Shown here: positions 1 through 5,500 of the stretch, one piece after another
How the letters are laid out: every line of letters starts with the position of its first letter
How positions within the stretch are numbered: the first letter of the stretch is position 1
From: an archaeon GW2011_AR15
GTDB taxonomy: Archaea; Nanobdellota; Nanobdellia; Woesearchaeales; GW2011-AR15
Reading direction: 5' to 3'
NCBI GenBank assembly: GCA_000830295.1
Contig: CP010425.1
Coordinates: 1 to 35,926, forward strand
Length of the DNA stretch: 35,926 nucleotides
Notes under the pieces: generated by a model
The model's input: the letters and a program-made list of their open reading frames with translations, nothing else
The model's database searches: none
Told to the model about the DNA's origin: nothing
Position numbers and translations under genes: made by a program

Positions 1-589
1 AAAGATAAATAATGGATATTATAAAAAAGAAGCTGGCATCTTAGGGTACATGCCCAAATCCAAAGGTAGAATTAAATCGCAAAAATATGTTAAAGATTTA
101 CTAACTAAGATTACTAAAAAAAAGACTAAACAAGGAAAAGGTAATCAATTGATTGTTTCTGGAAAAATATATACAACCATAGAGAAGATGTCGGAAGCGT
201 ACACACACTTATATGTTGTAGAAAATACGCTGAGAGATTTAATTAGGAAGGTATTATCTAACGAAGTCGATTGGTGGAAGAATAAAATCCCTCCTGGAAT
301 TCAAAAAGAAGTTGAAGAAACTATCAAAAGAACCCCTTACCACGCAGCCAAGAGAAAAGATGAGTTAGAATATACTCATTTAGGACAATTAAAAGAGATA
401 ATTATTTGCAAAAATAATTGGAATGATTTTACGCCCCATCTAAACAACAAAGATATAACCTCATTTTCAGTATTTATAAACCAAGCAATTGCTTCTAGGA
501 ATGCTATCGGACACTGTATCCCATTAGAAAAACAAGATCTGAAGATTGTTGATGTTAGATTTCAAGATATTCTAAATATGATAAAATAA
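1..589 (+). CDS. HEPN-domain protein (Swt1-like), 5' end outside window
   Basis: Probably a HEPN-fold protein of the Swt1-like type. The C-terminal part carries the R-N-x3-H HEPN signature (RNAIGH, residues 150-155 counted from the ATG at 50), preceded by a typical helical run: ENTLRDLI near 58-65, DWW near 74, a KEIIICKNNW..F block near 115-127. HEPN proteins are often RNases in toxin-antitoxin or defence modules, but no nuclease assay can be inferred here. The frame is open upstream of the ATG at 50 to the window edge and reads like protein (NNGYYKKEAGILGY), so the gene is likely longer and truncated; the ATG at 50 is only an internal candidate start. AT-rich like the rest of the cassette array and followed at 684 by the first recombination-like site. 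Domain call fairly sure; function open. Confidence 0.6.
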   Translation, partial: KINNGYYKKEAGILGYMPKSKGRIKSQKYVKDLLTKITKKKTKQGKGNQLIVSGKIYTTIEKMSEAYTHLYVVENTLRDLIRKVLSNEVDWWKNKIPPGIQKEVEETIKRTPYHAAKRKDELEYTHLGQLKEIIICKNNWNDFTPHLNNKDITSFSVFINQAIASRNAIGHCIPLEKQDLKIVDVRFQDILNMIK

Positions 590-623
590 GCAACCAAAAA
601 CTACGGCACCAATCGGATTCCCA

Positions 624-671
624 CAAAAATTAAGAATTTTTGGGGCACAGAAAATCCCTGATTTTCTCGTG
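624..671. repeat. twin-hairpin dispersed repeat, copy 1
   Basis: Two adjacent hairpins: CAAAAATT/AATTTTTG (624-631 and 635-642, 3-nt loop) and GAAAATC/GATTTTC (650-656 and 660-666) flanked by CAC/GTG. The same layout with the shared string TTTTTGGGGCAC recurs at 24582-24635 between the two tRNA genes, with different loops. Each copy is followed by GC-rich sequence containing CGCTTCGCT. Nature unknown: a structured RNA, a terminator-like element or a small non-autonomous mobile element are all possible. Confidence 0.6.
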
Positions 672-683
672 TTCGGCAGTAAG

Positions 684-775
684 AAAACTTCTCCGTTCGC
701 TTCGCTCACTCCGACCACGCTGCGCTCTCACTCCGCTTCGCTTCGTTCGGGTCGGCAAACAAGAATTAGCCAAAA
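684..775 (+). repeat. cassette recombination-like site 1
   Basis: Starts with AAAACTTCTCCG, contains two copies of a CGTTCGCTTCGCTC-type run and a CCGACC (711-716)/GGTCGG (750-755) stem, and ends in a core GGCAAA-CAAGAA-TTAGCC followed by AAAA (754-775). The core keeps the 6-bp spacer between two arms. Cassette-specific sequence of the YnfA unit starts immediately after it. Confidence 0.6.
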
Positions 776-811
776 TTGAGTTTTCACTTAACAGAAGATG
801 AGGCAATGTTT

Positions 812-1147
812 TTAATGTGGTGCGTAGAAGATTATCAATGCGCCTAGAAGTGCTACTAATGCTCCAATAATTTCGTATCGGTCTGGACTTTTCTTATCTA
901 CAATAAATCCCCAGATGATTGAAGAAATAATAAAAATTCCTCCATACGTTGCGTAAACTCTGCCAAAATGAGCTGGTTGTAGTGTGGGAATTACTCCATA
1001 TACAAAAAGAACTAATCCACCAATCAATCCATATAACCACGTTCTTTTTTCCTTCAGCCATCGCCAGACTAAATATCCTCCTCCAATTTCAAATAGGGCT
1101 GCTGCAAAAAATAGTGCCAATGTTGTAATAATTAGTGTTGATGCCAT
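812..1147 (-). CDS. YnfA/UPF0060 small membrane protein (downstream copy)
   Basis: 111 aa, full length for the YnfA family, four predicted membrane helices, member of the drug/metabolite transporter superfamily. Family signatures visible: [17 protein letters not shown] (about 17-33), a [21 protein letters not shown] block (about 49-70) and a PDRYEIIGA stretch near the end. ATG at 1147 is preceded by GGAGGAAT, a strong ribosome-binding site that lies inside the end of the upstream paralogue, whose stop is at 1132, so the two genes overlap by 16 nt and are probably translationally coupled. Substrate unknown; small multidrug-resistance-like efflux is only an analogy. Part of cassette A. Confidence 0.85.
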   Translation of the reverse strand: MASTLIITTLALFFAAALFEIGGGYLVWRWLKEKRTWLYGLIGGLVLFVYGVIPTLQPAHFGRVYATYGGIFIISSIIWGFIVDKKSPDRYEIIGALVALLGALIIFYAPH

Positions 1148-1500
1148 ATTGATTCCTCCTTTCTTGGCCAGTAGAATATTATGCCAACACCAATAAGTGC
1201 GATGATACCCCCAATAACATCAAACTTGTCTGGCGCAATTCCTTCAAAAATCCATCCCCACAACATTGCCATAACAATGAACACTCCTCCATAAGCAGCA
1301 TAAATTCTATGAAAATGCGATGGCTGAAACGTTGGAACAATTCCATATAAGAATAGTACAAACCCGCCCACAACACCGATCATCCAGCTATAACTTTCTC
1401 GCAGCCATAACCAGACTAAATATCCTCCACCTATCTCGAAAAGTCCAGCTAGGAAAAAGAATAATATTGTTGTAGCAATCTTTTTTGTTTTTTGACGCAT
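1132..1500 (-). CDS. YnfA/UPF0060 small membrane protein (upstream copy)
   Basis: 122 aa, paralogue of the gene at 812-1147 with the same signatures ([38 protein letters not shown]) but with a longer charged N-terminus and a C-terminal tail KEESIWHQH. First gene of a two-gene minus-strand operon. A TATA box TTTATATAAAT at about 1520-1530 sits some 25 nt before the ATG, consistent with leaderless transcription. Divergence between the two copies, with different charge at their ends, suggests they work as an obligate heterodimer as paired SMR transporters do; this is inference from architecture, not shown by sequence. Confidence 0.85.
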   Translation of the reverse strand: MRQKTKKIATTILFFFLAGLFEIGGGYLVWLWLRESYSWMIGVVGGFVLFLYGIVPTFQPSHFHRIYAAYGGVFIVMAMLWGWIFEGIAPDKFDVIGGIIALIGVGIIFYWPRKEESIWHQH

Positions 1501-1556
1501 TGATAATACAAAAGTTTCTATTTATATAAAACATCGCCTTTGATGAACGTGAAAAC

Positions 1557-1644
1557 TCAACTTCTCCGTTCGCTACGCTCACTATGACCTCGCTGCGCTC
1601 TCCTCCCTTCGGTTGTCGGGTCGGCTAACAGGAATTATGCACAA
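1557..1644 (+). repeat. cassette recombination-like site 2
   Basis: Begins TCAACTTCTCCG, then CGTTCGCTACGCTCAC and a GC-rich stretch, and ends with the core GGCTAA-CAGGAA-TTATGC-ACAA (1623-1644). Close in sequence to site 1. The HicAB cassette repeat starts at 1645. Confidence 0.65.
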
Positions 1645-1659
1645 TTGAGTTTTGAGGCA

Positions 1660-1884
1660 CTAAAGAAGTTTAAAGAAATCCTCTCTACTTAACCCAGCTT
1701 GTCTAATAATAGCTCTCAATGTTCCTTTAGCGATTTCTTTATGATTTGGAACAGTCATTCTTCTGAAAGGTTCTTTATTTTGTCTTAGAATAATATGGCT
1801 TCCTGTTTGATGATCTATTTCATAGCCAAATTTTTTAAGAGCTTTAACAACTTCAAGTCCAGAAATAACAGGCAACTTAGGCAT
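1660..1884 (-). CDS. hicA: HicA-type toxin (mRNA interferase)
   Basis: 74 aa, normal HicA length, with the double-stranded RNA-binding-like fold signature: SGLEVVKALKKFGYEIDHQTGSH (8-30) with the catalytic histidine H30 in GSH, then RRMTVPNHKEIAKGTLRAIIRQAGLS. HicA toxins cleave mRNA and are held by HicB. It lies downstream of hicB with an 8-nt overlap (1877-1884), so the antitoxin is made first. The stop codon overlaps the cassette's terminal repeat. Confidence 0.9.
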   Translation of the reverse strand: MPKLPVISGLEVVKALKKFGYEIDHQTGSHIILRQNKEPFRRMTVPNHKEIAKGTLRAIIRQAGLSREDFFKLL

Positions 1885-2089
1885 GAATATCCACTACTTC
1901 TTCATCAATAGATGAAGGTATTGGTTCATTATGCTTTTTTAGGCTTTCCAGATAGCCTTTCATGGCATCTTTTATATTAACTATAGCTTCGCTTCTAGTT
2001 TTACCTTGAGAGATACAACCTGGTAATGTTGGACACTCAGCCACAAAGATACCATTCTCATCTTGTTCTAACATGACTCTAAATTTCAT
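1877..2089 (-). CDS. hicB: HicB-type antitoxin (short form)
   Basis: About 70 aa. Shows the HicB N-terminal partial RNase H-like fold: FRVMLEQDENGIFVAECPTLPGCISQGKTRSEA. It lacks the C-terminal DNA-binding domain found in longer HicB proteins, so autoregulation may need another factor or not occur. The start is chosen at the ATG at 2089 because GGTGA lies 5 nt upstream; a GTG at 2098 in frame overlaps that site and is less likely. A TATA-like TTTATTTAAAG lies at 2122-2132. Pairs with the overlapping hicA. Confidence 0.85.
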   Translation of the reverse strand: MKFRVMLEQDENGIFVAECPTLPGCISQGKTRSEAIVNIKDAMKGYLESLKKHNEPIPSSIDEEVVDIHA

Positions 2090-2147
2090 TATACTCACCT
2101 TTCATAAGAAAAGAAGGACTTCTTTAAATAAATTGTGCCTCAAAACC

Positions 2148-2264
2148 CAACTCTTCGTCGCTTCGCTCCTTGTCCTTTCATCTCTCAACTCGCCAAGAGT
2201 GACTTCACGCAGTTCGTCCTTGGCTCGTTGGAGGAAAGGAGCGCATAACATGAATTATACGCAA
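2148..2264 (+). repeat. cassette recombination-like site 3
   Basis: Starts CAACTCTTCG and ends with the core GCGCATAA-CATGAA-TTATACGC-AA (2241-2264). Inside, CGCTCCTTGTCCT pairs with AGGAAAGGAGCG with one bulge, enclosing a smaller CCAAG/CTTGG hairpin, so a long branched stem can form next to the core. Confidence 0.7.
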
Positions 2265-2282
2265 TTGAAAAAGGGCAAAAAC

Positions 2283-2531
2283 TTACTGTTCATCCTTGTG
2301 ATAGATGTCTAAAAAAATAAGTAACTCTGCTTGTTTATCAAAAGAATAAGAGATTCTGGAAGGGGGCACATATAACTCTCTAGTCCCTTTTCTTCCATAT
2401 CTCATAGGTTTACCAATTTCTGGATTTTCAACTATTTTCTTAATTTGTTTAATTACTCTTTCTTTTAGAGAATTATCTTTAATTTTTGATAATGTCTTAA
2501 TAAAATTTGATTCTCTTTCAATCTCTAGCAT
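2283..2531 (-). CDS. RelE/ParE-superfamily toxin
   Basis: 82 aa, typical RelE-fold length: ESNFIKTLSKIKDNSLKERVIKQIKKIVENPEIGKPMRYGRKGTRELYVPPSRISYSFDKQAELLIFLDIYHKDEQ pattern (helical N-terminus, then basic beta strands RELYV..YRISY-like and a C-terminal FLDIYHKDE strand). RelE toxins usually cleave mRNA on the ribosome; ParE members target gyrase, and the sequence does not settle which. Starts inside the end of the antitoxin gene (7-nt overlap), so the pair is translationally coupled. Confidence 0.85.
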   Translation of the reverse strand: MLEIERESNFIKTLSKIKDNSLKERVIKQIKKIVENPEIGKPMRYGRKGTRELYVPPSRISYSFDKQAELLIFLDIYHKDEQ

Positions 2532-2794
2532 TTTTCAAGCTCTTTAAGAAAATCATCTTTTGATAGAGATTCAAACTTACCATTTTCATACCTTTTCCAA
2601 GCTGCTTCGGTCCTTCTTGCAAATTCCAGATCTTCTTCAAGGTTCTTGTTCAGTTTGCTAGCTTTTTTAATAATTAACTGATCCTTATTCTTTATAACAA
2701 GCAACTTTTCACCTATATTAAACTCAGCTCTAAGATCGTTAGGTATAACAATCTGGCCTTTAGTACTCATTTTTGTGATTCCGACATCTATCAT
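2525..2794 (-). CDS. AbrB/MazE-type antitoxin
   Basis: 89 aa. N-terminal SpoVT/AbrB swapped-hairpin DNA-binding domain: ITKMSTKGQIVIPNDLRAEFNIGEKLLVIKN (about 6-36), followed by a charged helical tail that would wrap the toxin. Ribosome-binding site GGTGAG 4 nt before the ATG at 2794. An 18-bp perfect palindrome directly upstream (2807-2824) next to a TATA-like ATTTAAAT is a likely autoregulatory operator. Confidence 0.85.
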   Translation of the reverse strand: MIDVGITKMSTKGQIVIPNDLRAEFNIGEKLLVIKNKDQLIIKKASKLNKNLEEDLEFARRTEAAWKRYENGKFESLSKDDFLKELEKC

Positions 2795-2806
2795 TTAACT
2801 CACCTA

Positions 2807-2824
2807 AGTAAGAATATTCTTACT
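2807..2824. promoter_or_regulatory. palindromic operator of the AbrB/RelE unit
   Basis: Perfect 18-bp palindrome AGTAAGAATATTCTTACT between the TATA-like ATTTAAAT (about 2828-2835) and the antitoxin ribosome-binding site. Position and symmetry fit binding of the dimeric AbrB-type antitoxin to repress its own promoter. Confidence 0.6.
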
Positions 2825-2856
2825 GATTATTTAAATCTATCGTTTTTGCCCTTTTT

Positions 2857-2928
2857 CAACTCCTGCGAACATTCGCTTGCTGAATGTTCTCGGCCCTTTC
2901 AGAGGCGCATAACATGAATTAGTTTCAA
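2857..2928 (+). repeat. cassette recombination-like site 4
   Basis: Starts TCAACTCCTGCG, carries the hairpin GAACATTC/GAATGTTC with a 7-nt loop, and ends with the core GCGCATAA-CATGAA-TTAGTTTCAA (2905-2928). Confidence 0.65.
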
Positions 2929-2980
2929 TATTACTCAAGCGACCCCCTAGAAAATCTTAACTGTTACCTTTATTGGCAAA

Positions 2981-2988
2981 TTATATAA
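2981..2988 (+). promoter_or_regulatory. TATA box of the PIN toxin gene
   Basis: TTATATAA about 26 nt before the PIN-domain start codon at 3014, the spacing expected for an archaeal promoter giving a very short leader. Confidence 0.5.
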
Positions 2989-3013
2989 ACGATGTAGTCC
3001 TAATCGGTTTCAA

Positions 3014-3430
3014 ATGGCAGAAAAATATCTTATCGATACTTCAATTTGGGTTGACCTTTATGAAGATAGAAAAGGCTACCAGAATGAGCCGTTAGGCGAT
3101 TTTGCTTTCAATCTATTCTTGATGATAAAAACAAAACAGGACAAGATTGCCATTACTGATCTCACCATCAGAGAATTAGAAATGAATTATTCAATGGAAG
3201 AGATAAATGGCATGATGAAGCCTTTCGAAGACATCCTGGAGAAACTAGTTGCTTCTAAAAAACAACGCGATGAGGCTAAACTATTGGCTAAAGAAAGAAA
3301 CGTGCCAAAAGGCGATGCTCTTCATGCAATCCTTGCAAGAGATAACAAATTCATCCTTGTATCAAGAGACAAGCACTTTAGAGAATTAACTAACATTTCA
3401 GAGCATCATAAACCTGAAGAGCTTATCTAA
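3014..3430 (+). CDS. PIN-domain ribonuclease (VapC-like toxin)
   Basis: 138 aa, standard VapC length. The four acidic positions of the PIN active site are visible: D8 in LIDTS, E54 in IRELE, D101 in KGDALHA and D119 in SRDKHF, so it should be a magnesium-dependent RNase. It has its own TATA box. The expected VapB gene is not upstream in the same direction; instead a ribbon-helix-helix gene converges on it and overlaps its 3' end by 8 nt. Active toxin is likely; whether the RHH protein is its antitoxin is inference from being the only other gene in the cassette. Confidence 0.88.
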   Translation: MAEKYLIDTSIWVDLYEDRKGYQNEPLGDFAFNLFLMIKTKQDKIAITDLTIRELEMNYSMEEINGMMKPFEDILEKLVASKKQRDEAKLLAKERNVPKGDALHAILARDNKFILVSRDKHFRELTNISEHHKPEELI

Positions 3431-3683
3431 TCCTTTTATCAATCTCTTCAAAAGCTTTTTCCCTTATTCTTTCAAGCTCTTCATCGCTTGTTTCCTTCTT
3501 TGAAGCACCCTTCAATTTAGAAATCTCCATCATAGCTTCTTTTAATTTGGAAGCTTCCACTTTCTCTCTAAGGGCATTTCTAATGAACTCTGTCCTGCTC
3601 TGGTAGCCTTCTTTTTTCACAATAGTATCTATATTGTTCAGAAAACTATCTTCAAGTTTTAGACTTATCATTTCAGTAGTCAT
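3423..3683 (-). CDS. ribbon-helix-helix (CopG/VapB-like) regulator or antitoxin
   Basis: 86 aa. N-terminal RHH fold: EMISLKLEDSFLNNIDTIVKKEGYQSRTEFIRNALREKV (about 4-42), the classic strand-helix-helix with a G-Y-x-S-R-T-E-F-I turn. The highly charged C-terminal helix could cover the PIN toxin. Directly upstream is a 26-bp near-perfect palindrome that overlaps a TATA box, so it probably represses itself. Convergent to the PIN gene with overlapping 3' ends, which is unusual for a toxin-antitoxin pair and would give antisense overlap of the two messages. Confidence 0.82.
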   Translation of the reverse strand: MTTEMISLKLEDSFLNNIDTIVKKEGYQSRTEFIRNALREKVEASKLKEAMMEISKLKGASKKETSDEELERIREKAFEEIDKRIR

Positions 3684-3709
3684 ATATCTATTGTATATAC
3701 AACAGATAT
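3684..3709. promoter_or_regulatory. operator palindrome of the RHH gene
   Basis: 26-bp inverted repeat (ATATCTATTGTAT and ATACAACAGATAT), 12 of 13 positions symmetrical, directly before the start codon at 3683 and overlapping the minus-strand TATA TTATATAT (about 3705-3712). RHH dimers bind such tandem half-sites, so this is a strong autorepression candidate. Confidence 0.7.
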
Positions 3710-3782
3710 ATAAGCATTTCTATTTTTCTGCCATTCTCTAAGATATAATTGACGCTATAAATCTAACGTAGGGGGGGTCGCT

Positions 3783-3876
3783 TTCCGTCATACTCAAAAA
3801 TTTAATCTCAACAAGTTGAGTTAAATTTTTGGTTTTTCTTCGAAAAACTCGCATAACATGCATGCATTATATTCAA
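3783..3876 (+). repeat. cassette recombination-like site 5 (long spacer)
   Basis: Contains CGTCATACT, then a 17-bp stem (CAAAAATTTAA..CTCAAC / GTTGAG..TTAAATTTTTG, 3795-3831, one bulge) and a second hairpin GTTTTTC/GAAAAAC. The core GCATAA..TTATATTCAA (3851-3876) has a 10-bp spacer CATGCATGCA instead of 6 bp. Confidence 0.6.
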
Positions 3877-3942
3877 TTTTCGTGCATATATTTTTTTAAG
3901 GAGACCCAAAAAGCATACCTTATTTTTAAAGAAATATTCTAA

Positions 3943-4536
3943 TTATTTTTTTGTTCCTTGTATTATATACAAACTCGCTAACGTTGGATCTTGACTTGGA
4001 AATATTCTCTCTCCTTCAATACCCAAGTAATATTCTGTTTTGACTGAGAAATATTTGGCCATTGTCTCCACAATTCCAGATAAATCAGTGTGTCTAATCT
4101 TACTCATATATGAATCAGGATCTTGAGTCCACCTCTTGAAATGCTCTGATTTGGAATTAAGAAGCATTATTACAATTCTGCTATTTGGTCTTAAAACCCT
4201 GGCTGTTTCACGGACAGCTCTTTCATAATTATCAATGAATTGTAAAGATGCCACATAAATAGCAGCGTCAAAACTTGAATCTGAAAAATCCATATGTTCT
4301 GCAGATCCCACCACTGTCCTAATACTATCTGGAGCCCCATTTAAAGCTTCTTCAGAAACATCCAGTCCAGTTACATTATAACCATGCTCTGCTAATCCTC
4401 TTTCTATGATGGCCGGACCGCAACCTACACTTAAAACGTCTTTACAACCTTTTAGGGATTCTAAAAGATAATCCAATTCTTGTTCGAATACTTTTCTCCA
4501 AAATTCAGATTGACATGAGTCTAAATAGCCGGGCAT
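3943..4536 (-). CDS. class I SAM-dependent methyltransferase
   Basis: About 197 aa. Rossmann methyltransferase motifs: motif I VLSVGCGPAIIERGLAEHGY, then GLDVS (acidic residue binding the ribose), and a DSSFDAAIYVASLQFI motif IV region, ending in strands like STLASLYIIQGTKK. Substrate not predictable; the small-molecule/UbiE-like type is closest. The start is placed at the ATG at 4536; a TTG five codons upstream is in frame, but a TATA-like TTTAAATATTATAA at about 4550-4564 would place transcription start close to the ATG. Sole gene of cassette E. Confidence 0.8.
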   Translation of the reverse strand: MPGYLDSCQSEFWRKVFEQELDYLLESLKGCKDVLSVGCGPAIIERGLAEHGYNVTGLDVSEEALNGAPDSIRTVVGSAEHMDFSDSSFDAAIYVASLQFIDNYERAVRETARVLRPNSRIVIMLLNSKSEHFKRWTQDPDSYMSKIRHTDLSGIVETMAKYFSVKTEYYLGIEGERIFPSQDPTLASLYIIQGTKK

Positions 4537-4626
4537 ATCATGAGTTAACAACTTATAATATTTAAATAATTTGATTTTAATTACACATAAAGGCTATAGG
4601 GGTCTCACTGTTTTAAACTATGCACG

Positions 4627-4723
4627 AAAACTCTTCGGGATTTTTTTGCTTCGCAAAAAACTGCCTTGCAGGCTATCCCTCGTCCTCCTTTCAGTCGGGT
4701 CGGTTAACAGTGATTATGCGCAA
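4627..4723 (+). repeat. cassette recombination-like site 6
   Basis: Starts AAAACTCTTCGG. Inside, GGGAT/ATCCC encloses two hairpins (TTTTTTGC/GCAAAAAA at 4642-4660 and GCCT/AGGC at 4663-4673), a three-way-junction layout. Core GGTTAA-CAGTGA-TTATGCG-CAA (4702-4723). Confidence 0.65.
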
Positions 4724-4769
4724 TATTACTCGGGTGGGCTAAGATGTTTAAATAGAAGACAACAAAAAA

Positions 4770-4892
4770 TTATAATTCTCCAATGGCAGTCAAGAGCTTT
4801 TCGTGGCCTTTTACAAGATTCTTAAATCGCTCAATCTCTTCAGATACAATCTCCAATTTTTCCTTATCGTTTGAACTCTCTGATTTTCCCAT
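4770..4892 (-). CDS. 40-aa charged helical protein downstream of Fic/Doc
   Basis: Small ORF MGKSESSNDKEKLEIVSEEI... ending GHEKLLTAIGEL, all helix-forming and highly charged. Its ATG (4892) lies inside the end of the Fic gene, overlapping it by about 29 nt in another frame, which suggests translational coupling. No other partner is in the cassette, so it is a candidate antitoxin or regulatory subunit of the Fic protein. Function unproven; coding status supported by the tight overlap and a clean stop just before the cassette end. Confidence 0.6.
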   Translation of the reverse strand: MGKSESSNDKEKLEIVSEEIERFKNLVKGHEKLLTAIGEL

Positions 4893-5262
4893 TTTTTATC
4901 CACTCCTTTATTTCTTCATCAGTATAATGATTTTCCCTGATGCCAGTCATGACTCTCGCATTTGCTGGGTCATCTTTGATGCCAAGTTTTGCCTTATTTG
5001 ATAAAATAAATTCTTTCATAGTTATAAATGCTGTCCTTCTGTTGCCGCTTGCAAAGGCATGTTTTTGAACTAATCCTTTTAGCAAAATTGCAGCTTTGTC
5101 GTATATATCTCCAACTTTATTTTTGCAATCGTTAAGGACATCATTTATCTTGCTGTAACTCAAAACTTTTGGCTGGTCTGCCTTTTTCACTTTTATGAAC
5201 TGCAAAGCTAAGTAGTTGTATTCTATTATCCTATCCGATGTTGGATAGACTATTTCTGCCAT
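4864..5262 (-). CDS. Fic/Doc-family protein (death-on-curing-like)
   Basis: 132 aa, Doc-like length. The Fic loop reads H68-A-F-A-S-G-N-R-R-T-A: the histidine and GNRRTA anion-binding end are intact, but the acidic residue that binds magnesium in Fic/Doc (D/E at the fifth position) is serine (S72). Fic enzymes AMPylate and Doc phosphorylates EF-Tu; without the acidic residue activity may be changed or lost. Helical context (SYSKINDVLNDCKNKVGDIYDKAAILLKGLVQKHAFASG) matches the Doc fold. A TATA box TTTATATAG lies at about 5286-5294. Followed by the overlapping 40-aa ORF. Confidence 0.85.
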   Translation of the reverse strand: MAEIVYPTSDRIIEYNYLALQFIKVKKADQPKVLSYSKINDVLNDCKNKVGDIYDKAAILLKGLVQKHAFASGNRRTAFITMKEFILSNKAKLGIKDDPANARVMTGIRENHYTDEEIKEWIKNGKIREFKR

Positions 5263-5348
5263 TGAGTATACTATTTAAAAACAACTATATAAATATTGTT
5301 TTTATGAATGTTTGTCGTTCTATGTTTCACTCTATTTTACGCCTACCC

Positions 5349-5401
5349 TGCGTCATACTGTCCGTTCGCTTCGCTCACCGCATAACATGAATTATGTTCA
5401 A
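5349..5401 (+). repeat. cassette recombination-like site 7
   Basis: Shortest site: CGTCATACTGTCCG, CGTTCGCTTCGCTCAC and the core CCGCATAA-CATGAA-TTATGTTCAA (5378-5401). Its right arm TTATGTTCAAT matches the XerD arm of E. coli dif (TTATGTTAAAT) at 10 of 11 bases, and CGCATAA matches the XerC arm. Confidence 0.7.
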
Positions 5402-5500
5402 TTGTGTTTAAGTTCTAAATTACGGTAGCTGGGGGGAGTCCGGGTGCTTCGCACATTCCAAAACAAAACGTTTTTATAGAATCTTTAAAACATATCTGGC

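Larger units (their letters stand above)
776..1644. mobile_element. cassette A: YnfA pair
   Basis: Bounded by a perfect 12-bp inverted repeat: TTGAGTTTTCAC at 776-787 and GTGAAAACTCAA at 1549-1560. The right copy extends to ACTCAAC, which fits the integron R'' consensus RYYYAAC. The unit contains both ynfA-like genes and their promoter, and ends with site 2. Confidence 0.6.
1645..2264. mobile_element. cassette B: hicAB
   Basis: Ends carry a 15/16 inverted repeat: TTGAGTTTTGAGGCAC (1645-1660) and GTGCCTCAAAACCCAA (2135-2150). The right copy contains ACCCAAC, again matching RYYYAAC. The left copy reaches into the hicA stop codon, so the cassette is packed tightly around its genes. Confidence 0.65.
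2265..2928. mobile_element. cassette C: AbrB-antitoxin/RelE-toxin
   Basis: Ends carry a perfect 18-bp inverted repeat: TTGAAAAAGGGCAAAAAC (2265-2282) and its exact complement at 2842-2859. The left copy ends one base before the toxin stop codon. This is the clearest cassette boundary in the array. Confidence 0.75.
2929..3876. mobile_element. cassette D: PIN toxin and RHH gene
   Basis: Left end TATTACTCAAGCGACCCCCTA (from 2929) and right end TAGGGGGGGTCGCTT (from 3769) share an inverted repeat around AGCGACCCCC/GGGGGTCGCT. The TATTACTC at the left and CGTCATACT at the right recur in cassette F, marking a second site subtype. Confidence 0.6.
3877..4723. mobile_element. cassette E: methyltransferase
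   Basis: Perfect 12-bp terminal inverted repeat TTTTCGTGCATA (3877-3888) and TATGCACGAAAA (4619-4630). A second short pair further in, GAGACCC (about 3901) and GGGTCTC (about 4600), extends the symmetry. Confidence 0.65.
4724..5401. mobile_element. cassette F: Fic/Doc protein and small ORF
   Basis: Left end TATTACTCGGGTGGGCTAA and right end TTACGCCTACCCTGCGTCATACT: the inverted repeat (GGGTGGGC / GCCTACCC) is imperfect but in the expected place, and the subtype marks TATTACTC and CGTCATACT are shared with cassette D. Confidence 0.55.

Noticed and set aside
2073-2312. Plus-strand ORF across cassette site 3
   Set aside because: Crosses the recombination-like site and hicB antisense; not gene-like.
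2991-2999. GTAGTCC before the PIN gene as a third copy of the chaperone hairpin
   Set aside because: Only one arm is present; no GGACTAC partner nearby, so a chance match.
4571-4825. Plus-strand ORF across cassette site 6
   Set aside because: Made of the stem-loop region and the antisense of the 40-aa ORF.
684-5401. CRISPR array
   Set aside because: The repeated cores are hundreds of bases apart and separated by genes, with no regular spacers.
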